Notes under the pieces: model-generated
Told to the model about the DNA's origin: nothing
The model's input: only the letters and a program-made list of their open reading frames with translations
Databases searched by the model: none
In this document: piece after piece, positions 1-12,332 of the stretch
How the letters are laid out: each line of letters opens with the position of its first letter
Numbering within the stretch: position 1 is the first letter of the stretch
Made by a program: the position numbers and the translations under genes
Source: Paramacrobiotus metropolitanus
Taxonomy: Eukaryota > Tardigrada > Eutardigrada > Parachela > Macrobiotidae
Reading direction: 5' to 3'
DNA length: 64,000 bases
Assembly: GCF_019649055.1 (NCBI RefSeq)
Contig: NW_026570305.1
Span: 186,001-250,000, forward strand

Positions 1-518
1 CACGGGTCCGTTTAACACACCTGCTTTCGAGCTGCGCGCTTTCCCCAGCTACGCTTTTCGTCACGTGGCTACTTTCTCCACTTGTGCCATATATATCTGT
101 GGAAGCCACTGTTTTAGTCAACACATTAACAACTTGTAAGTTGCCAGCTATAAGTTATAAGTTGGTAATATACGAATTCCGAATTCGTATGCTTCGGAAT
201 TCTGAAACCTTTGCTAAAGGCAAAACTTGCATATAAATAGCTATCAAGTCAAACGTCTGACCTTGCAACAATACGCAAAAAGAAGCAAGAAAGTGCAAGA
301 CAGAGAAAGCGGAGTTGTACAAAAGCTAAATAAAAAAAACAAATAAAAAAATCAGCACAGAAGGCGGAAGCAGAAAGATGTCGTTAAAACTATAAAATAC
401 TTGTCAAAAGCAGAACAGCGTTTCTAACAAAAATAGTTATACGCAAATCTTTGGGCGTTGGATCACAGTATCATCTGAAACTTTGAATAGAAAAGGAGAA
501 AGAGCCTGGCAGTAGCAC
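1..518. other. Intergenic end of window; possible plus-strand core promoter
   Basis: I see no convincing coding region. A TATA-like ATATAAATAG lies at 231-240 on the plus strand, followed by A-rich sequence that could be a leader, but no plus-strand exon follows that I can support. A perfect 10-bp inverted repeat around a single C occupies 170-190 (ATACGAATTC / GAATTCGTAT). The last exon of the flanking GT92 gene could lie here or beyond the window edge. Confidence 0.3.
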
Positions 519-2353
519 TCACTTCACTCCGCCGGTGGAGTTGAAAATACTGCGATACACCGTATTGACCGTATCTGTCAACCGTTGGAGCCGCGCTAAT
601 CCGAAGAAGCGCTCCATATCCACATCGACCAATGGCGCACCGGCCCCAATCAGGCCCTCACTGAAATGCAGCACCAGCGTCTCCTCGGTGTTGGCACCCA
701 CCAATAGACGCGTGTTGGGGCGTGACTTATGGATGAAGTGCACGCCCGCTTCCAGCACGCAGCGCGGCCGGCAGATGTACTTGGTGCGTTCGTTGATGTT
801 CCAGATCTTGGAGTCGCGGTGTAAATGGCGTACGAGGTGCTGGCTGATGTCGCCGGGTGGGGCGGTGGCGCTGAGGGAGGTTTTGACGGCGGCGTGCCGG
901 ACAGTGACGCAGTCGCGGGATCCTTTCTGGACGATAGCGTCCAGACCGGTTCCGTGTTGAGAAATGATGTATTCATCAAAGTCCACTGGAAGAATTAAAA
1001 ATATTATGTATTTTATTGTTATTTACAAATATTATTTAATTTTTATTGCACTAACTTTCGTACCCACGAAATAGTAGCGCTTATCTTTATTTTAAAAACC
1101 GATTCCGCAATTTAAAAAAAAATTTTTAGTTCGTCACATTTGACTAATATGTACATATTATTTCAGCCCAGATCCCAGCTAAATTGCAGTAACTGTGTTA
1201 TAATTAGTCATTAATCGCCCTGACGCATTACAGTAACATTTATTGTTGTCTGCGTAGAAGTATGTGGAGGTAATTAAAAATTTTATTAAAGGTACTCGCA
1301 TATAGCGCCGGAAGATGCTAAAGATCGGCAAGCACAAATTCTTACATTCAGCAGTATTTCACATTCGAAGACGAAGTATGGGCGCTTATAACACGCCGCG
1401 TGCAGCAAAATTAATGTGGTTACCTTTTGTGCTCAAGCGAAAAAAAAATTTTCATCTTTATTCAAAGATAAAAAATTGAATATGTACAAACTATATAAGC
1501 GCATCTCGGATTTTTACATACCAACAACAACGTAATCGAAATATCGGTAAGCCTTCATCATACACTCGTTGACGGCCGCCAGCTGACCGTTATAATGCAT
1601 CTTCCGCTCAATCTCCACCGGTATCGTCCAGTTCCCCACCTCCACCAACTCTCGATCTTCATAATACCGCAACACCCTCAGCACTTCCGCCGTCACATTA
1701 GAAAAAAACGGACTCGTATAATACACCGGGATAAAAAACTTGGACACCCCCATAATCCGGTAATACTCCACCCACTCCACAATACGTTCCGGACGGACAT
1801 CCTGCCCGAAAATAACCGGACCACACATCGCCATGCTCAGCGCCGGCGGATCCACGGCGGGAGGCGGGGCCACGTCGAGCTCCACGGATCCGGAGACACT
1901 CCGCATCTGACACTGTAGGGTCATCCGAATGGTCCGCGTAAAATCGGCGTACTGCCGGACATCGCACGTCAGAGTGGCGGCGGTGTACGGCTCACCGTGG
2001 TGTTCGGGATAATCTGCTAACAGCGCCGGGAAGGTCCCATACGGACACACACAACTACAGCTAATCGCTGCATGAATACCCGGGTCTTTGCGGTTGACAA
2101 TGGCGATGACCTTAATAACGTAGCCGTTGAGATTCTCCGCGGGAAGCGCGTAGGTTGCGGAGTGCACGTACAGTTGGGATGGGATAGCGGGTTGCCAGTA
2201 CACCGCATTCGGGATGGTTTTGTTGCGTGGTAACGCGGTTGGATCATAGAATTCCAGCAACGGTAGTTTTTGCGTGGGGACAAACAGGAAGATGGATAGG
2301 AGACATATCGCGCTGAAAAGTAGGAAGATTTTGAGCAACGCGGAACACGACAT
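519..2353 (-). CDS. GT92 (DUF23) family glycosyltransferase, two exons seen
   Basis: Probably a Golgi type II membrane glycosyltransferase of family GT92, which in animals includes beta-1,4-galactosyltransferases acting on N-glycan core fucose; the substrate here is unknown. Exon 1 is 2353-1522 and exon 2 is 985 down to about 519. The donor GTATGT at 1521 and acceptor TTCCAG at 986 join in phase 1 to give VVVDFDEYI, the DxD-like acidic motif typical of GT92. Residues about 6-26 form one hydrophobic signal anchor. Other GT92-like landmarks are the RIVEWVEYYRIMGVSKFF stretch before the acidic motif, and KYICRP followed by GVHFIHK in exon 2. Reading straight through gives a TGA at 519-521 and 432 residues. 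However, a good donor (GTGAGT, 522-517) overlaps that stop, so a further exon toward or beyond the window start is possible. A second GT92 gene lies at 43.4 kb. Confidence 0.82.
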
Positions 2354-5220
2354 ATTCCTGGCGGTTCGCGGCGATCGTAGCGCGGTGCATAGTGTGTGAT
2401 AATAATATTCAAGTCAACATAATGGAGTTAACGTTGGATGTACCGGCGCTTCGTAGACGGAGTCACTCGATTAGATTGAACGGTTAAACGCTTATCTTAT
2501 GTCAATATTCGTAACAGCGATGAGACAAGCGTTTAATTGCTGGTTTTATGGACGCCATGCGTACGGGTTTGATAAAAGTGGTGCGGAATTTAAAACGATA
2601 CGCTCCATGCACACACATTGTACAGTATAATGTGAGCAGTGTTCCGGGTAAAGAACATAACGGGAGTATGATGCACGTGTATTATTAACCATGAGTGTTA
2701 ATGCATGTGGATGGAATATTAGCGCAGCGGTGTCGCCGATATTTATTTGCATAATGTATCATGTACGTATGTTTATTTGTACATACATCTGTATTGTACT
2801 CCGTATGTTACGCGTACAGACAGTATGTGGTTGTTGCCGGATGCGAGTCAGTTCCACTGGTTTTATTTTTAACTTTTCGGTGGATATCGTATAATTACAG
2901 CAATTTACAGCCGAACTGTCCTGTTCCTCTCGAGGCCAATATGCATTTTGTGTACAGCAGTTGCAGTTGCTTGAAATTTGCATTTTGTTATGACGGACGA
3001 AGTTCTGGCTTTGACGACCCGCAGACGCCAGGTTTCTAGTGGGCAGCGTCGTCATATTAGAATCAGTAATCACTGCGGTTAACCGGTTTCACCAGCAAAC
3101 TTATCGGTTTCAACACAGCATCATTGGAATTTACTGCGCTATCGGTGCGGTTTTTACTATGGCAGATGTTAGTTTCTCCAATTCACCAGGACAAGCATCG
3201 GTCACATAATTAATAACACATCTGTTCATTGTAGAGATATATTTATGTGTGCAAATTTTGTATACAAGTGCGTAATTTAGTAACGACCGCATACGTAAAC
3301 GCAAAGGTTTAATTTGCATCGAGCAGCTGAATGACGGTAATAAAATTAGTATGGCATGTTTTGAGCCGGTGCAGCAACTACCAGATGCATCACAATCCCG
3401 CTCACTGGTCAGTCAACAACAAAAAAAACATACATGCATAGAATGTACGGGCAATTTTCGTTTTGCGCATTGACACTCCACCCAAGGAAATGGTTTTTGT
3501 GACAGCACTGTTGCTGATGGAAAGCGAACATTGTATCCTGATTGAAATCATGAGATACGAAACCGCAAAGCTGCGTTAATTACATCGAATTTCGGAAGTC
3601 GATAGTATACCGGTAACAACAACAATGACGCCATTTCCTGCAACAGGCGGCAAAACCGATAGGTCATAATAATAATTATATGAACGCAACTTACCAGGCA
3701 TCATATTCTTCAAAATTCGTTTGGTAGTAATTTAAATCAAAACATGAACGAGAGCCGAGCTTAAACGACAAATGCCGACAGTCTGTTAGTGTGACCAGAA
3801 GTATATACCGTAGTTGCCGAAATTGTTATGAAATGCACTATTAATAAAGTTTGTTTTTAGGTTCTTTTATTTTTACAATACTATGTGGAAAACAAGTGCT
3901 CATTTACCAAAACACTAATTACACTAAATCAGATTAAAAGAACTTCACAATTATGGGATCCTTATTAAACGAGTTGTATATTATACTCGGCCATGCAATT
4001 TCCTTAATATTACGCAATACTGTATGTGCAGCGGATTGGCAGTTACTGTTGTACAAGGTCTGTGCTCTGCCCAAATTTCTACGCCGGTGCACCATCACAG
4101 TAGCGGCTTGAGATATCAGAAACAAATAATTATTATTTTGCCGTATCTATATGTAGTTACAAAACTATCAGTAACGTACTGCGTATGTCGCTGCTGAATT
4201 TCACAATTTTCCCATAACCATTCTTCTGATCGTTCATGCATTATAATACTATGGTGATGATAGAAAGCAGGTGTTAACTAATGACGCAGTGCATCGGCCA
4301 CGTACGTCTTGAGTCATCGGCAGTCAACGATTTCGTTAAATGTACTTATTATGTATTCATCACTATTCCACATGATCGGCGAAACGTTTTGAAATTTTAA
4401 TTCGAAACCGGTATTTAAGTGCGCACCGATACGTCGTGTTTCCGCATGCTTAACCACGTTGTAATCTGAGCCAAGAATAAGATATATGTGGGTGGATTTA
4501 TCCAGGAATCCCAAACGGGTTATTTAATCTGAAAACTGTTACTGGTTTAATGTATAACGATGCTGTTGTGTGGTGTTCGAATGCTTCCTAAGCAGGGGAT
4601 CATTTGCCCTTGGCGATTGTATTTAAAAAGGTCACACCTGCAAAACTTATAACTATTTACGATCTGCCTGAGGGGCAGGCTGGTGTTCTAGCGCTGATTT
4701 GTTAAGCGATCGCTTCGTATGAAACCCATCGCAAGGTTTTTCGTACACCTACGCTGTGTGTTCATTCCAGTCGCATGTCTCAGTTGTCCATGTTGCGGTA
4801 CGGTACCTGATCTATAGCTACTCGTAATCTGATTCTACAGCACCCTGATCCACCGGGAGCATATTGGAATCAGTTATCTTTTGTTAACAGACGCTTTAAG
4901 TTTTTAACCAATGTGCAGAAACGTTGATTTAGTGTCCACGACGTTCTGCTGATTGCTTTCCCTAATCCGTTGTACTCTGTAGCAGTGAATAAATATTTGA
5001 ACTGCTCTTGTACATGTATATCTGATTTGATTGTGTGTACCTATTTGACACATGGATTGTACATAAAATTTTGACAGTTTGTTGTAGAAGTTTCTGTTCA
5101 GAAGACGGTTGCATTACATACGAAATACGAATCTCTCGCGTAATTCTGGCTGGTTCTTGCTTTTGCAATTTACGGTTTATTTATCTTTAAAACTATATAA
5201 TTATAAATTAACATTGCAAA
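2354..5220. other. Intergenic, no supported gene
   Basis: About 2.9 kb between the minus-strand GT92 gene and the plus-strand GPCR. Only short open frames without family signatures or splice partners are visible. An AATAAA lies near 3844 without an assignable gene. AT-rich sequence with a TATATAA motif lies about 30 bases before the GPCR start codon at 5221. Confidence 0.5.
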
Positions 5221-6373
5221 ATGCCTTCTGAAATAAACGTTACCGGGATATCGACAAATATCGTCAATGCAACGAACTACACAACTTTTTCGTCCCCAGT
5301 TGCTAATGGAATACAATGGTCATTCACGCCGATTTTCTCCTGTGCCTTTTTAATCGCAGTGACCTTAACCAATTTGCCGGTTCTGGTCCAGCTGATACGA
5401 AAGCGCGAGCTGCGAACGGCATCGTTCAATGTGTACTTGATGCATCTCTTATCAATTAACATTCTTCACACAATCTCCCGGAATTCGGTGGATATGTTGA
5501 CCTATGGACGATGGTCATTTACTCCGTAAGCACTTTGCGCCGATGGTTATTTCTGCCGGCAATTTTGTGGTAGTAGAGTAGTGGTTAGTCATATATATAT
5601 GCCATCGTATAAGTTAAGGGCATTTACATTATTAATGATCTTCGCGAAATTCGGTAAAATTAAGCTGATAACATTTCCGGGAAATCATTCTTCGTTATTT
5701 TTTCAGGAGCGTGCATTATCAAATGTGCACCCTACGCATCTACTGCAATTACACCCTGGGCGCCGGTATCCTGCTGACCCACGTCCTCATCACATGCAAC
5801 CGCATCTGGGCCGTGACCTTTCCCGCATCCTACCGCCTGCATCACACCACCAAGACCGCGCTGCTCATCTGTTTTCTAGGATGGGTGTATATCCACGCCC
5901 TTCTTCTCCCAGGAATCATCCAGGACGCTCTGTACTACCGGCGCCCCACGGATCTCCTGCGCTGCACCATCAATAACGCTGCCCAACCCATCTGGGCCAA
6001 AGTGTCCCACGTCCTGGGCTACCTGCTGCCTATTCCGCTGATGAGTGTGTCGCTCCCGTATATCTCCTACAGAGTGCTAGTGCGGAAGCGACAGCGGGTG
6101 GCCAATACCTCCGCCACGTCAACGGGACACAGTATGGGAGCGAAAAGGTCATGGCGCGTACGCAATGTGCGGCCGCTGGTGGTGCTGACCATGCTGACGT
6201 GCTCGGTATTGTGTACGTGGCTGCCGGGCAGGGTGGGCAATGCGCTGGGATTGTTCAATGGGTATAGTAATGATATGTTTACGCAGATTGCGTATTTTTT
6301 ATTTGCCGCACAGGTGCTGATTGATCCGTTGATTCTTTTGGCGGCATTTAAGGAGCTACGGTGTTCTTGTTAA
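5221..6373 (+). CDS. Rhodopsin-like (class A) GPCR, two exons
   Basis: A seven-transmembrane receptor of 323 residues; ligand unknown. Exon 1 is 5221-5525 (donor GTAAGC) and exon 2 is 5707-6373 (acceptor TTTCAG, ending at 5706). They join in phase 2 between TM2 and the start of TM3. Exon 1 holds an extracellular N-terminus with N-glycosylation sites, TM1 and TM2. Exon 2 holds the TM3 cysteine (QMCTLRIYC), the TM3 end CNRIWAVTFP in the place of the DRY motif, a TM4 Trp with LLLPG, the ECL2 cysteine in LLRCTINN, TM5 to TM6 ending CTWLPG, and TM7 with DPLILL in place of NPxxY. The C-tail is very short and ends CSC, a possible palmitoylation site. It is the most divergent member of the window's receptor set and one of two with an intron in the coding region. 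Confidence 0.85.
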
Positions 6374-7426
6374 TTTCGGGGAGAATTATATATATTACTG
6401 CAACATGAACGGATTCGTCATGTTGTATGCCCGATTTTTGACGTGTTCTGTGTACCTGGCGAAACTCCGTCACCGATAAATTTGGTCTCCACACTCAATT
6501 ATACTAGCGCATAATACGAGCGCGTACATAGTTATACTACGGGCAGTGAATACAGAAGAACATAATATTGATATCCGGAAAATGTACAGGAAAAATACGA
6601 ACCCCACTGGAACTGTACATAGAAGACGTGCAGAGTGCAATTTTGAAAGTAGTTTTGTTTATTTTGTTACATGAAATGTCGGTTGCTGTAATCGCAACCG
6701 ATATTTCTAAATGTTTTCACGGTCCACCGTGCAAGTACCGGGAGTCAGGGACAAAGAAAATATGAATTATTGCTCAAATTCAACAGAATTTAGACCCTCT
6801 ATCTGCAACAAAAGTGGTTAGAGCATATTAAGAAAATACGAAATTATAGACATTATAGGCAGTGGTGGAATATGGGAAACTGCATCTACAGTACAGATGC
6901 TCTGAACAATTCTTATTTGTAGCAATAACTTATACCGAGGCCGTGGCTTTAGTTTTCGTTTTTAACTAGCTTACAGTCATTTAATCACCTTTAAAAGAAA
7001 TGTGAACGTCAACACGTATAACACGGTATTAGACCATTTTAATTTGATTGGCGGTACAAAAGTCACAATTTTTCTATCAAAGTAAAGGTACAGAAGTATG
7101 CAGCCGACAATTTAAAAACGGGATGTTGTGGGCACGTCTAATGAGCTGAATGATTAGGATTAGGTAAACGTCAAGGATAGCATTTCCGGTTCGCTCTGTG
7201 TGCGGATTGTTCAAAGTGCACAATTAACGTAAGGGCAAAATAATGCGCCGACCCGTCACGGGCAATCAAAACGTCTGCATAAATTTAATTAAACTTTCTT
7301 GAACCCCATGTACATTAGCAGCTCTGAGCTTTCATTACAGTCAGAAATAGAGAAACAGCCAACAACACCGTGATTCCAGCAGTCTATTTTCTACCCGGCA
7401 AAATTTCCACGACAGCCGCAGCATAA
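6374..7426. other. Intergenic, nothing recognised
   Basis: Sequence between the 3' ends of the GPCR (+) and the HtrL-like gene (-). It should contain both 3' UTRs. No RNA gene, repeat or additional exon was recognised. Confidence 0.5.
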
Positions 7427-8341
7427 TCAAGCAAAATAGTACTGTAGATAGAACCACCGGTCACCGAAATACGGCTGCGGCGTGACCAGATGCACCGTCT
7501 CGGGATACCGCCGCGCAACGGCGTTCATCACGTTCTGCTCCTTCCCCGCATTGACCCCTCTCGTCAACAAAACTCTCTGCGTCTCATAATACTTTTCGAT
7601 CCACTGCCGCCACGCATGCGGATATCCTCCAGCAATCCCCGCCCCCACATGATCAGCCGTGATATCCTCCCACCAATCAGAAGCATTGGCGACAAACGGA
7701 TAAACCAATAGCAGCGTCAGCTTGTCTTTCGGCGCTAGTGACTGCACCGAATCAATGCTGGGGAACGAGCGCTGCGGATACAGCAGACTGCGATCACGAA
7801 ACGATCCGATATCCACCCAGAGAAAATATTCGGACTGGAAGACGTTCTCCTCCATGGCTTCGAGAACAAATCGCCACTTCTGATTCCAGATGACGTAGTT
7901 CTCCGCGGAATGAGCTGTGTCGCGGTTTTCGTTATCGCGCAATTTCTGATACACTGTCATGTTGCTGTACTCTTCTAACTCTTCCAATTCCCGCACGATG
8001 AAACGGGTGCGATCGCGGAGGAAGGATCGGCGTTTGCTGACGATGATGTCGAGCATGGTGTGGTGCGTGAAAATGTAGAGGTGGCAGGGGATGTGGTTGA
8101 GAAAGTTGTCCATCCACGCAAGGTATTCGCTGTAGGCGTGACGGGATGGGAGGTAGTAGTACGCGGTGACGACCGTGATGGGCGATCGAGGGTAGGTGCG
8201 GTTGCGGGTAAGCAGCGCGCTCTGATCGGGGGAAGCGAAGCGGGAGGCGTCATCGCGGAGGATAAAATAAAGGAGGAGGACGATGACAGCGGCGGACAAG
8301 CCGGGTCGGAGGTATCGCTGGAGGAGACGGTGTCGTGACAT
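7427..8341 (-). CDS. HtrL/YibB family protein, single exon
   Basis: A 304-residue protein resembling the HtrL/YibB family, which is known from bacterial polysaccharide loci and from some invertebrates; the biochemical activity is not established, though a glycosyltransferase-like role is suspected. After a signal anchor at about residues 13-28 (a run ending VIVLLLYFIL) comes the family-like opening ITVVTAYYYLPSRHAYSEYL. It is followed by WMDNFL, a LYIFTHH segment, FLWVDIGSFRD (an acidic motif that could serve as a metal or donor site), and an AGIAGG stretch. The C-terminal part is rich in aromatic residues. One ATG-to-stop frame spans 7427-8341 with no need for introns. A single anchor with the bulk C-terminal suggests a type II protein in the secretory pathway. 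It is transcribed divergently from ETFA, with 1.1 kb between the start codons. Confidence 0.75.
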   Translation of the reverse strand: MSRHRLLQRYLRPGLSAAVIVLLLYFILRDDASRFASPDQSALLTRNRTYPRSPITVVTAYYYLPSRHAYSEYLAWMDNFLNHIPCHLYIFTHHTMLDIIVSKRRSFLRDRTRFIVRELEELEEYSNMTVYQKLRDNENRDTAHSAENYVIWNQKWRFVLEAMEENVFQSEYFLWVDIGSFRDRSLLYPQRSFPSIDSVQSLAPKDKLTLLLVYPFVANASDWWEDITADHVGAGIAGGYPHAWRQWIEKYYETQRVLLTRGVNAGKEQNVMNAVARRYPETVHLVTPQPYFGDRWFYLQYYFA

Positions 8342-9426
8342 AACGGACAGGGAATCGGCATATTTCTCGGGAAATCCAAACTGAACTTAGTATGCTGCAG
8401 CGGATTAAGCGTGATCAGACAGTAACAGGAAAAGTGGAAAACGATGATATCTTCGATGCGCTAAACTTCCTCCACCCGGAACAACACCGGAGACGCGTTA
8501 ACACACATATGTTTCCACTGCAGGTACTGTAATTGATTACAGAAAATGCAACGCAGGAACTACGGTAGGTCGGGTAAGAATTCGTAGGATAACTTCACAA
8601 GGCATCATGTTCACCACGTAGGAGATACAGTTATGGTAGATTGTTTATCCGAGATCATGAATCATAATGTTCGAATTCTTGAATTATGGTCTATCGTTAC
8701 AAAGGCAAAAGGAATATTGCAGTGGTTTTATAAAATTCATTATTCAAAAGTTCAAAACAAACTCAAAAGAGAAACTCAGAAACGTTTTCGAAAGAAAATA
8801 GCGATATAAGTATGAAGTACGTATTCGAAAACTCTCTCACGCACAGTGAATACGGTACGGCGGTACGCACTAGCACAAGCGGTTGCTGGAGTGCGCAGGT
8901 TTAGCGAGAGGGGGCGGAAGTGCGTTGCACCCTTACAGAAGATGCATTTCTTTTTGGGTATCCTAGACAATTTCTGAATTATAAAGCTAGAGATGAAGGA
9001 CGCAAAACCCTATTCTAGTCCATTTCTTGATTTGGATGATTGCTTGGAATTAATATGAACTGAACAAAATTAATGCTTATATCTTGAGAGTTGGTGCTTG
9101 GCACCCGCAACCATCCTCCGCTCTCCACGCTCTCAGCCAGCAATCTCAGAGACTGCACTCGCAGTCTAGCTCACATCTGATTTGGTGTTTGATTGGATTT
9201 TCTAGAATTGATTTTTCCAGATTTCTCATTTCCTAGTCAGCTGCAGAACGTCACCTTGTACGAAAGTTTATTTGAGCAGAATTTTGGAGTTCACGAATAA
9301 TTCCGTTGGTTTGGATTTAAGTTCATTATTCATCGTAGCGCGCGATCGAGGCTACTTTGTGGATCGTTGAGTGATTTTGAACAGATCTGATTCTTCCGGA
9401 ATTTTCACGATTCCCCCTGCATTAAA
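8342..9426. other. Divergent intergenic region between HtrL-like gene and ETFA
   Basis: This 1.1 kb must hold the promoters and 5' leaders of both divergent genes. I see no clear TATA box beside either start, which would fit a housekeeping-type promoter for ETFA. No other gene is supported. Confidence 0.5.
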
Positions 9427-12332
9427 ATGCTATCACGCTCCGGGGGATTATTGCAAGCGTTCCAGGTGACATTCCCTGATTTTTCTGATGCACAATGTCG
9501 GTGATCACTGCGGAATCGCTTGCTAATGCGAAATTGTTGTGTGGTTGCAGCGTACGCCCGCGTTCCAGCGCTTCGCCAGTTCCCTGGTGATCGCCGCCCA
9601 CAACAACGAACGTCTCCTGCCCATCACGCTCAACACCATCTCCGCCGCGCAGGACATCGGGGACGATGTGTCCTGTATTATCCTCGGCAGTAAATGCTCC
9701 AAAGTACGCTTTTGCGTCACAAAACTGCAGATTTTTGCTTGGGAAATCGTGGCGAACCCTTTGGGTATTTTTAACGGGTTCTGGTTGATGGCAATTGCAG
9801 GCTGTCGAAGAACTGAGCAAAGTTAATGGGTTGAAGAGGATTCTGGCAGCGGATGATGAGGCTTTTCTGGGATTTTTACCCGGTAGGTTGCATTAATTGT
9901 AGAATTAAGGTCGACCAAAATAAATTGTTTTCCATTTTTTTGACATTTTGGATTTTTTAAATTTTTTTTTCTGGTTGCAGAACGCGTTGCCCCGGCCATC
10001 GTGGCCGCACAGAAGCAGTTTAATTTCTCACATATTCTTGCCGGTGCTGATGCTTTAGGAAAGGTAAGGCTGAAACGTTATTGAATTTTTTCTTAACTTT
10101 TTTTATATAATTTTTGAGTTTTTTCTTCTTTCTAATTTTTGGAATTTTTAAACATTCACTAGTCGATTTAACATCTTTTTTATTTTGTCGTTCAGAAATT
10201 TTTGTTGTCCTGGCGTCTGAGTTGTAGTTAATCAAAAAAAAATTTAAAATGAGTAATTTTTGAAATGTTTTCGTTTAGCCTGAAAAACAGACTGTTTTTT
10301 TCTGGTTTTTATTGGATTTATTCGTTGTAAAATGTGTATAAAATTGCTAGAAATAATTGTCGTACAGCTTAATGTACAAATGAGGGGTTTGTGCCTGTAG
10401 GGCTTAATTCCCCGCGTGGCCGCCCTGCTGGACGTGCAGCCGGTGTCGGACGTGACGGACATCAAGGATCCGGACACCTTCGTGCGGCCCATCTACGCCG
10501 GCAACGCCATCCTCACCGTCAAGTCGCTGGAGAAGATCAAGGCGCTGACCGTGCGTCCCACCGCCTTCGAGCCGGCGGAAACCGGCGGCGGCTCGGCTAA
10601 AGCGGAATCAGGTGAGCAGTGATCGACACCGAATATTGTTAGTGTTGGTGTAAATGCTGTTTTTCGCTGGCATCTTTGCATCTGCATTCGCTGCTGGTTT
10701 GTTTTCTCGATGGCTATAACGTTCGTCAATAAACATATTTGAATTAAGTTTCGCTGATTGCGTGGTACAAGCCTAAAAAATAATGATGCGATTTGGAGAA
10801 TATCACTCTTGTGTAGTTTGTCTACTGTGTTTAAACATACGTATTTATTTGGATATTGATTGCATAATTAATTCTCAATTACGAATCTATGGAGAATCCA
10901 TCGGGACGTTTTTTGTTTTACTTGATCGATTTGTTGTTTCAATGTTTACAGTGGAAGTACCGGACTTTGATAAAGACATATCCGAATTCGTGGAGCAGAA
11001 ACTGACAAAAAGCGATCGTCCCGAGCTAACCGCAGCTAAAATTGTCATTTCCGGTGGTGAGTATCTGATACATTTTATAAAGTACAGCGACGAGGTTTTT
11101 GATCTGGAATAAGCGGTTAATTTATGTGCCGGTCCTGGCCGGTTTTTCTGCAGTACCGGTAGAGAATAGTGTGACATGCTGAATTTTGTTGAATTTGTTG
11201 TACAGGTCGTTTTCTGCAGTACCGGTAGCGTCCAGTGTGACGTGTTGAATTTGTTGTACAGGTCGTGGCATGAAAAATGGGGAGAATTTTAAAATGCTGT
11301 ACGAACTGGCCGACAAACTGGGCGCCGCGGTGGGTGCGTCGCGAGCGGCGGTCGACGCGGGATTCGTGCCCAATGACATGCAGATTGGACAGACCGGGAA
11401 AATAGTTGCGCCGGTAAGAGCTGACTAGCTTTAAATTATTTCGAATTACAGTTGGAAAATTTCTACAAAATACAGCCAAATTGTGGTAGCCGGGCTTTGT
11501 CCTGAATTTAGGATTTTGAAATATTGATGTAATGTTGGCTTTTTTCCGTCCATCTTCGGGTATTCATGCCGTCTTTGGGTATTTATAGCTAGAATGTCTG
11601 GTGAACATTACTATGTACAAGAATTCTAGGGAAGAGATCTTAAGACATATGTTTTAAATTTCTATGCAGGCTTCCGCTATAATTATTGATATGAGATCGT
11701 TTAAAATGTTGGTTCGTTCATGTGATACGTTAAGAGTTTATGCTAGGTTATGTTATATACGTTAGAGTAACAGGGTTATTTGTTTATTTCTGGGGCAACA
11801 TTATCGTTTTTTCTACCAGGAACTGTACATTGCGGTGGGCATTTCCGGGGCCATCCAGCATTTGGCCGGCATGAAGGACAGCAAGACCATCGTGGCCATC
11901 AATAAGGATCCCGAAGCACCCATCTTCCAAGTGGCCGATTTCGGCTTGGTGGAGGATCTTTTTAAGGTGGGTTTGCGGCTAAGTTAGTAGCAACGAACGT
12001 CCTTTGGGGCTGAATAATATTCTAGTTTCTGCAGTTATAATTTTTATTGGGTTAAATGAGGAATATTTGCGCGTTGTACACTTGTCCTGATTTGCTGTAA
12101 TTGTAGTACAGTAACTATTGCTCTTATTAACGTATACGCTCTTATTTGATTTGATTTATTAACGCAGCGAACGCATGTCTGAGAAGTAACTGAAAATAAT
12201 TGTATTTTTTTATGAATTCTGAAATTTGTTGATATTTTATCGGTTAGAAAACCAGCCAGCAGGGAACCTGTAAATAATACCGTTGTTTTTCTGTTGCAGG
12301 CAATTCCGGAGATGACAAAATTAATGAAATAA
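9427..12332 (+). CDS. ETFA: Electron transfer flavoprotein subunit alpha, mitochondrial, nine exons
   Basis: Alpha subunit of the mitochondrial matrix electron carrier that takes electrons from acyl-CoA and other dehydrogenases and passes them to ETF-ubiquinone oxidoreductase; it binds FAD and pairs with ETFB. Exons: 9427-9465, 9551-9703, 9801-9882, 9981-10063, 10401-10611, 10952-11056, 11262-11413, 11820-11966, 12300-12332. All junctions are GT-AG with matching phases, giving 334 residues, the usual family length. The N-terminus [13 protein letters not shown] plus an Arg-rich continuation looks like a matrix-targeting peptide. SLVIAAHNN opens the N-terminal domain. The FAD domain shows [46 protein letters not shown] and INKDPEAP, the family signature. 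The protein ends [10 protein letters not shown]. The acceptor of exon 7 is tandemly duplicated in the preceding intron. An AATAAA overlaps the stop codon at 12328-12333. Confidence 0.97.
11143..11261 (+). repeat. Tandem duplication containing an ETFA splice acceptor
   Basis: Two imperfect copies of about 55-63 bases lie head to tail in intron 6. Each begins near TTTTCTGCAGTACCGGTAG and ends GAATTTGTTGTACAGGTCGT. The acceptor AGs are at 11204-11205 and 11260-11261. Only the second leads into the conserved RGMKNGENF reading frame. Splicing at the first would read CGT TTT CTG CAG TAC CGG TAG and terminate. Confidence 0.85.

Noticed and set aside
535-960. Plus-strand 141-codon open frame opposite the GT92 exon
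   Set aside because: It overlaps the conserved GT92 exon on the other strand, which has the acidic and Arg/Lys motifs; the plus frame has no family signature.
2546-4514. Several 60-104 codon open frames on both strands
   Set aside because: No start context, motif, signal peptide or splice partner; expected by chance at this base composition.
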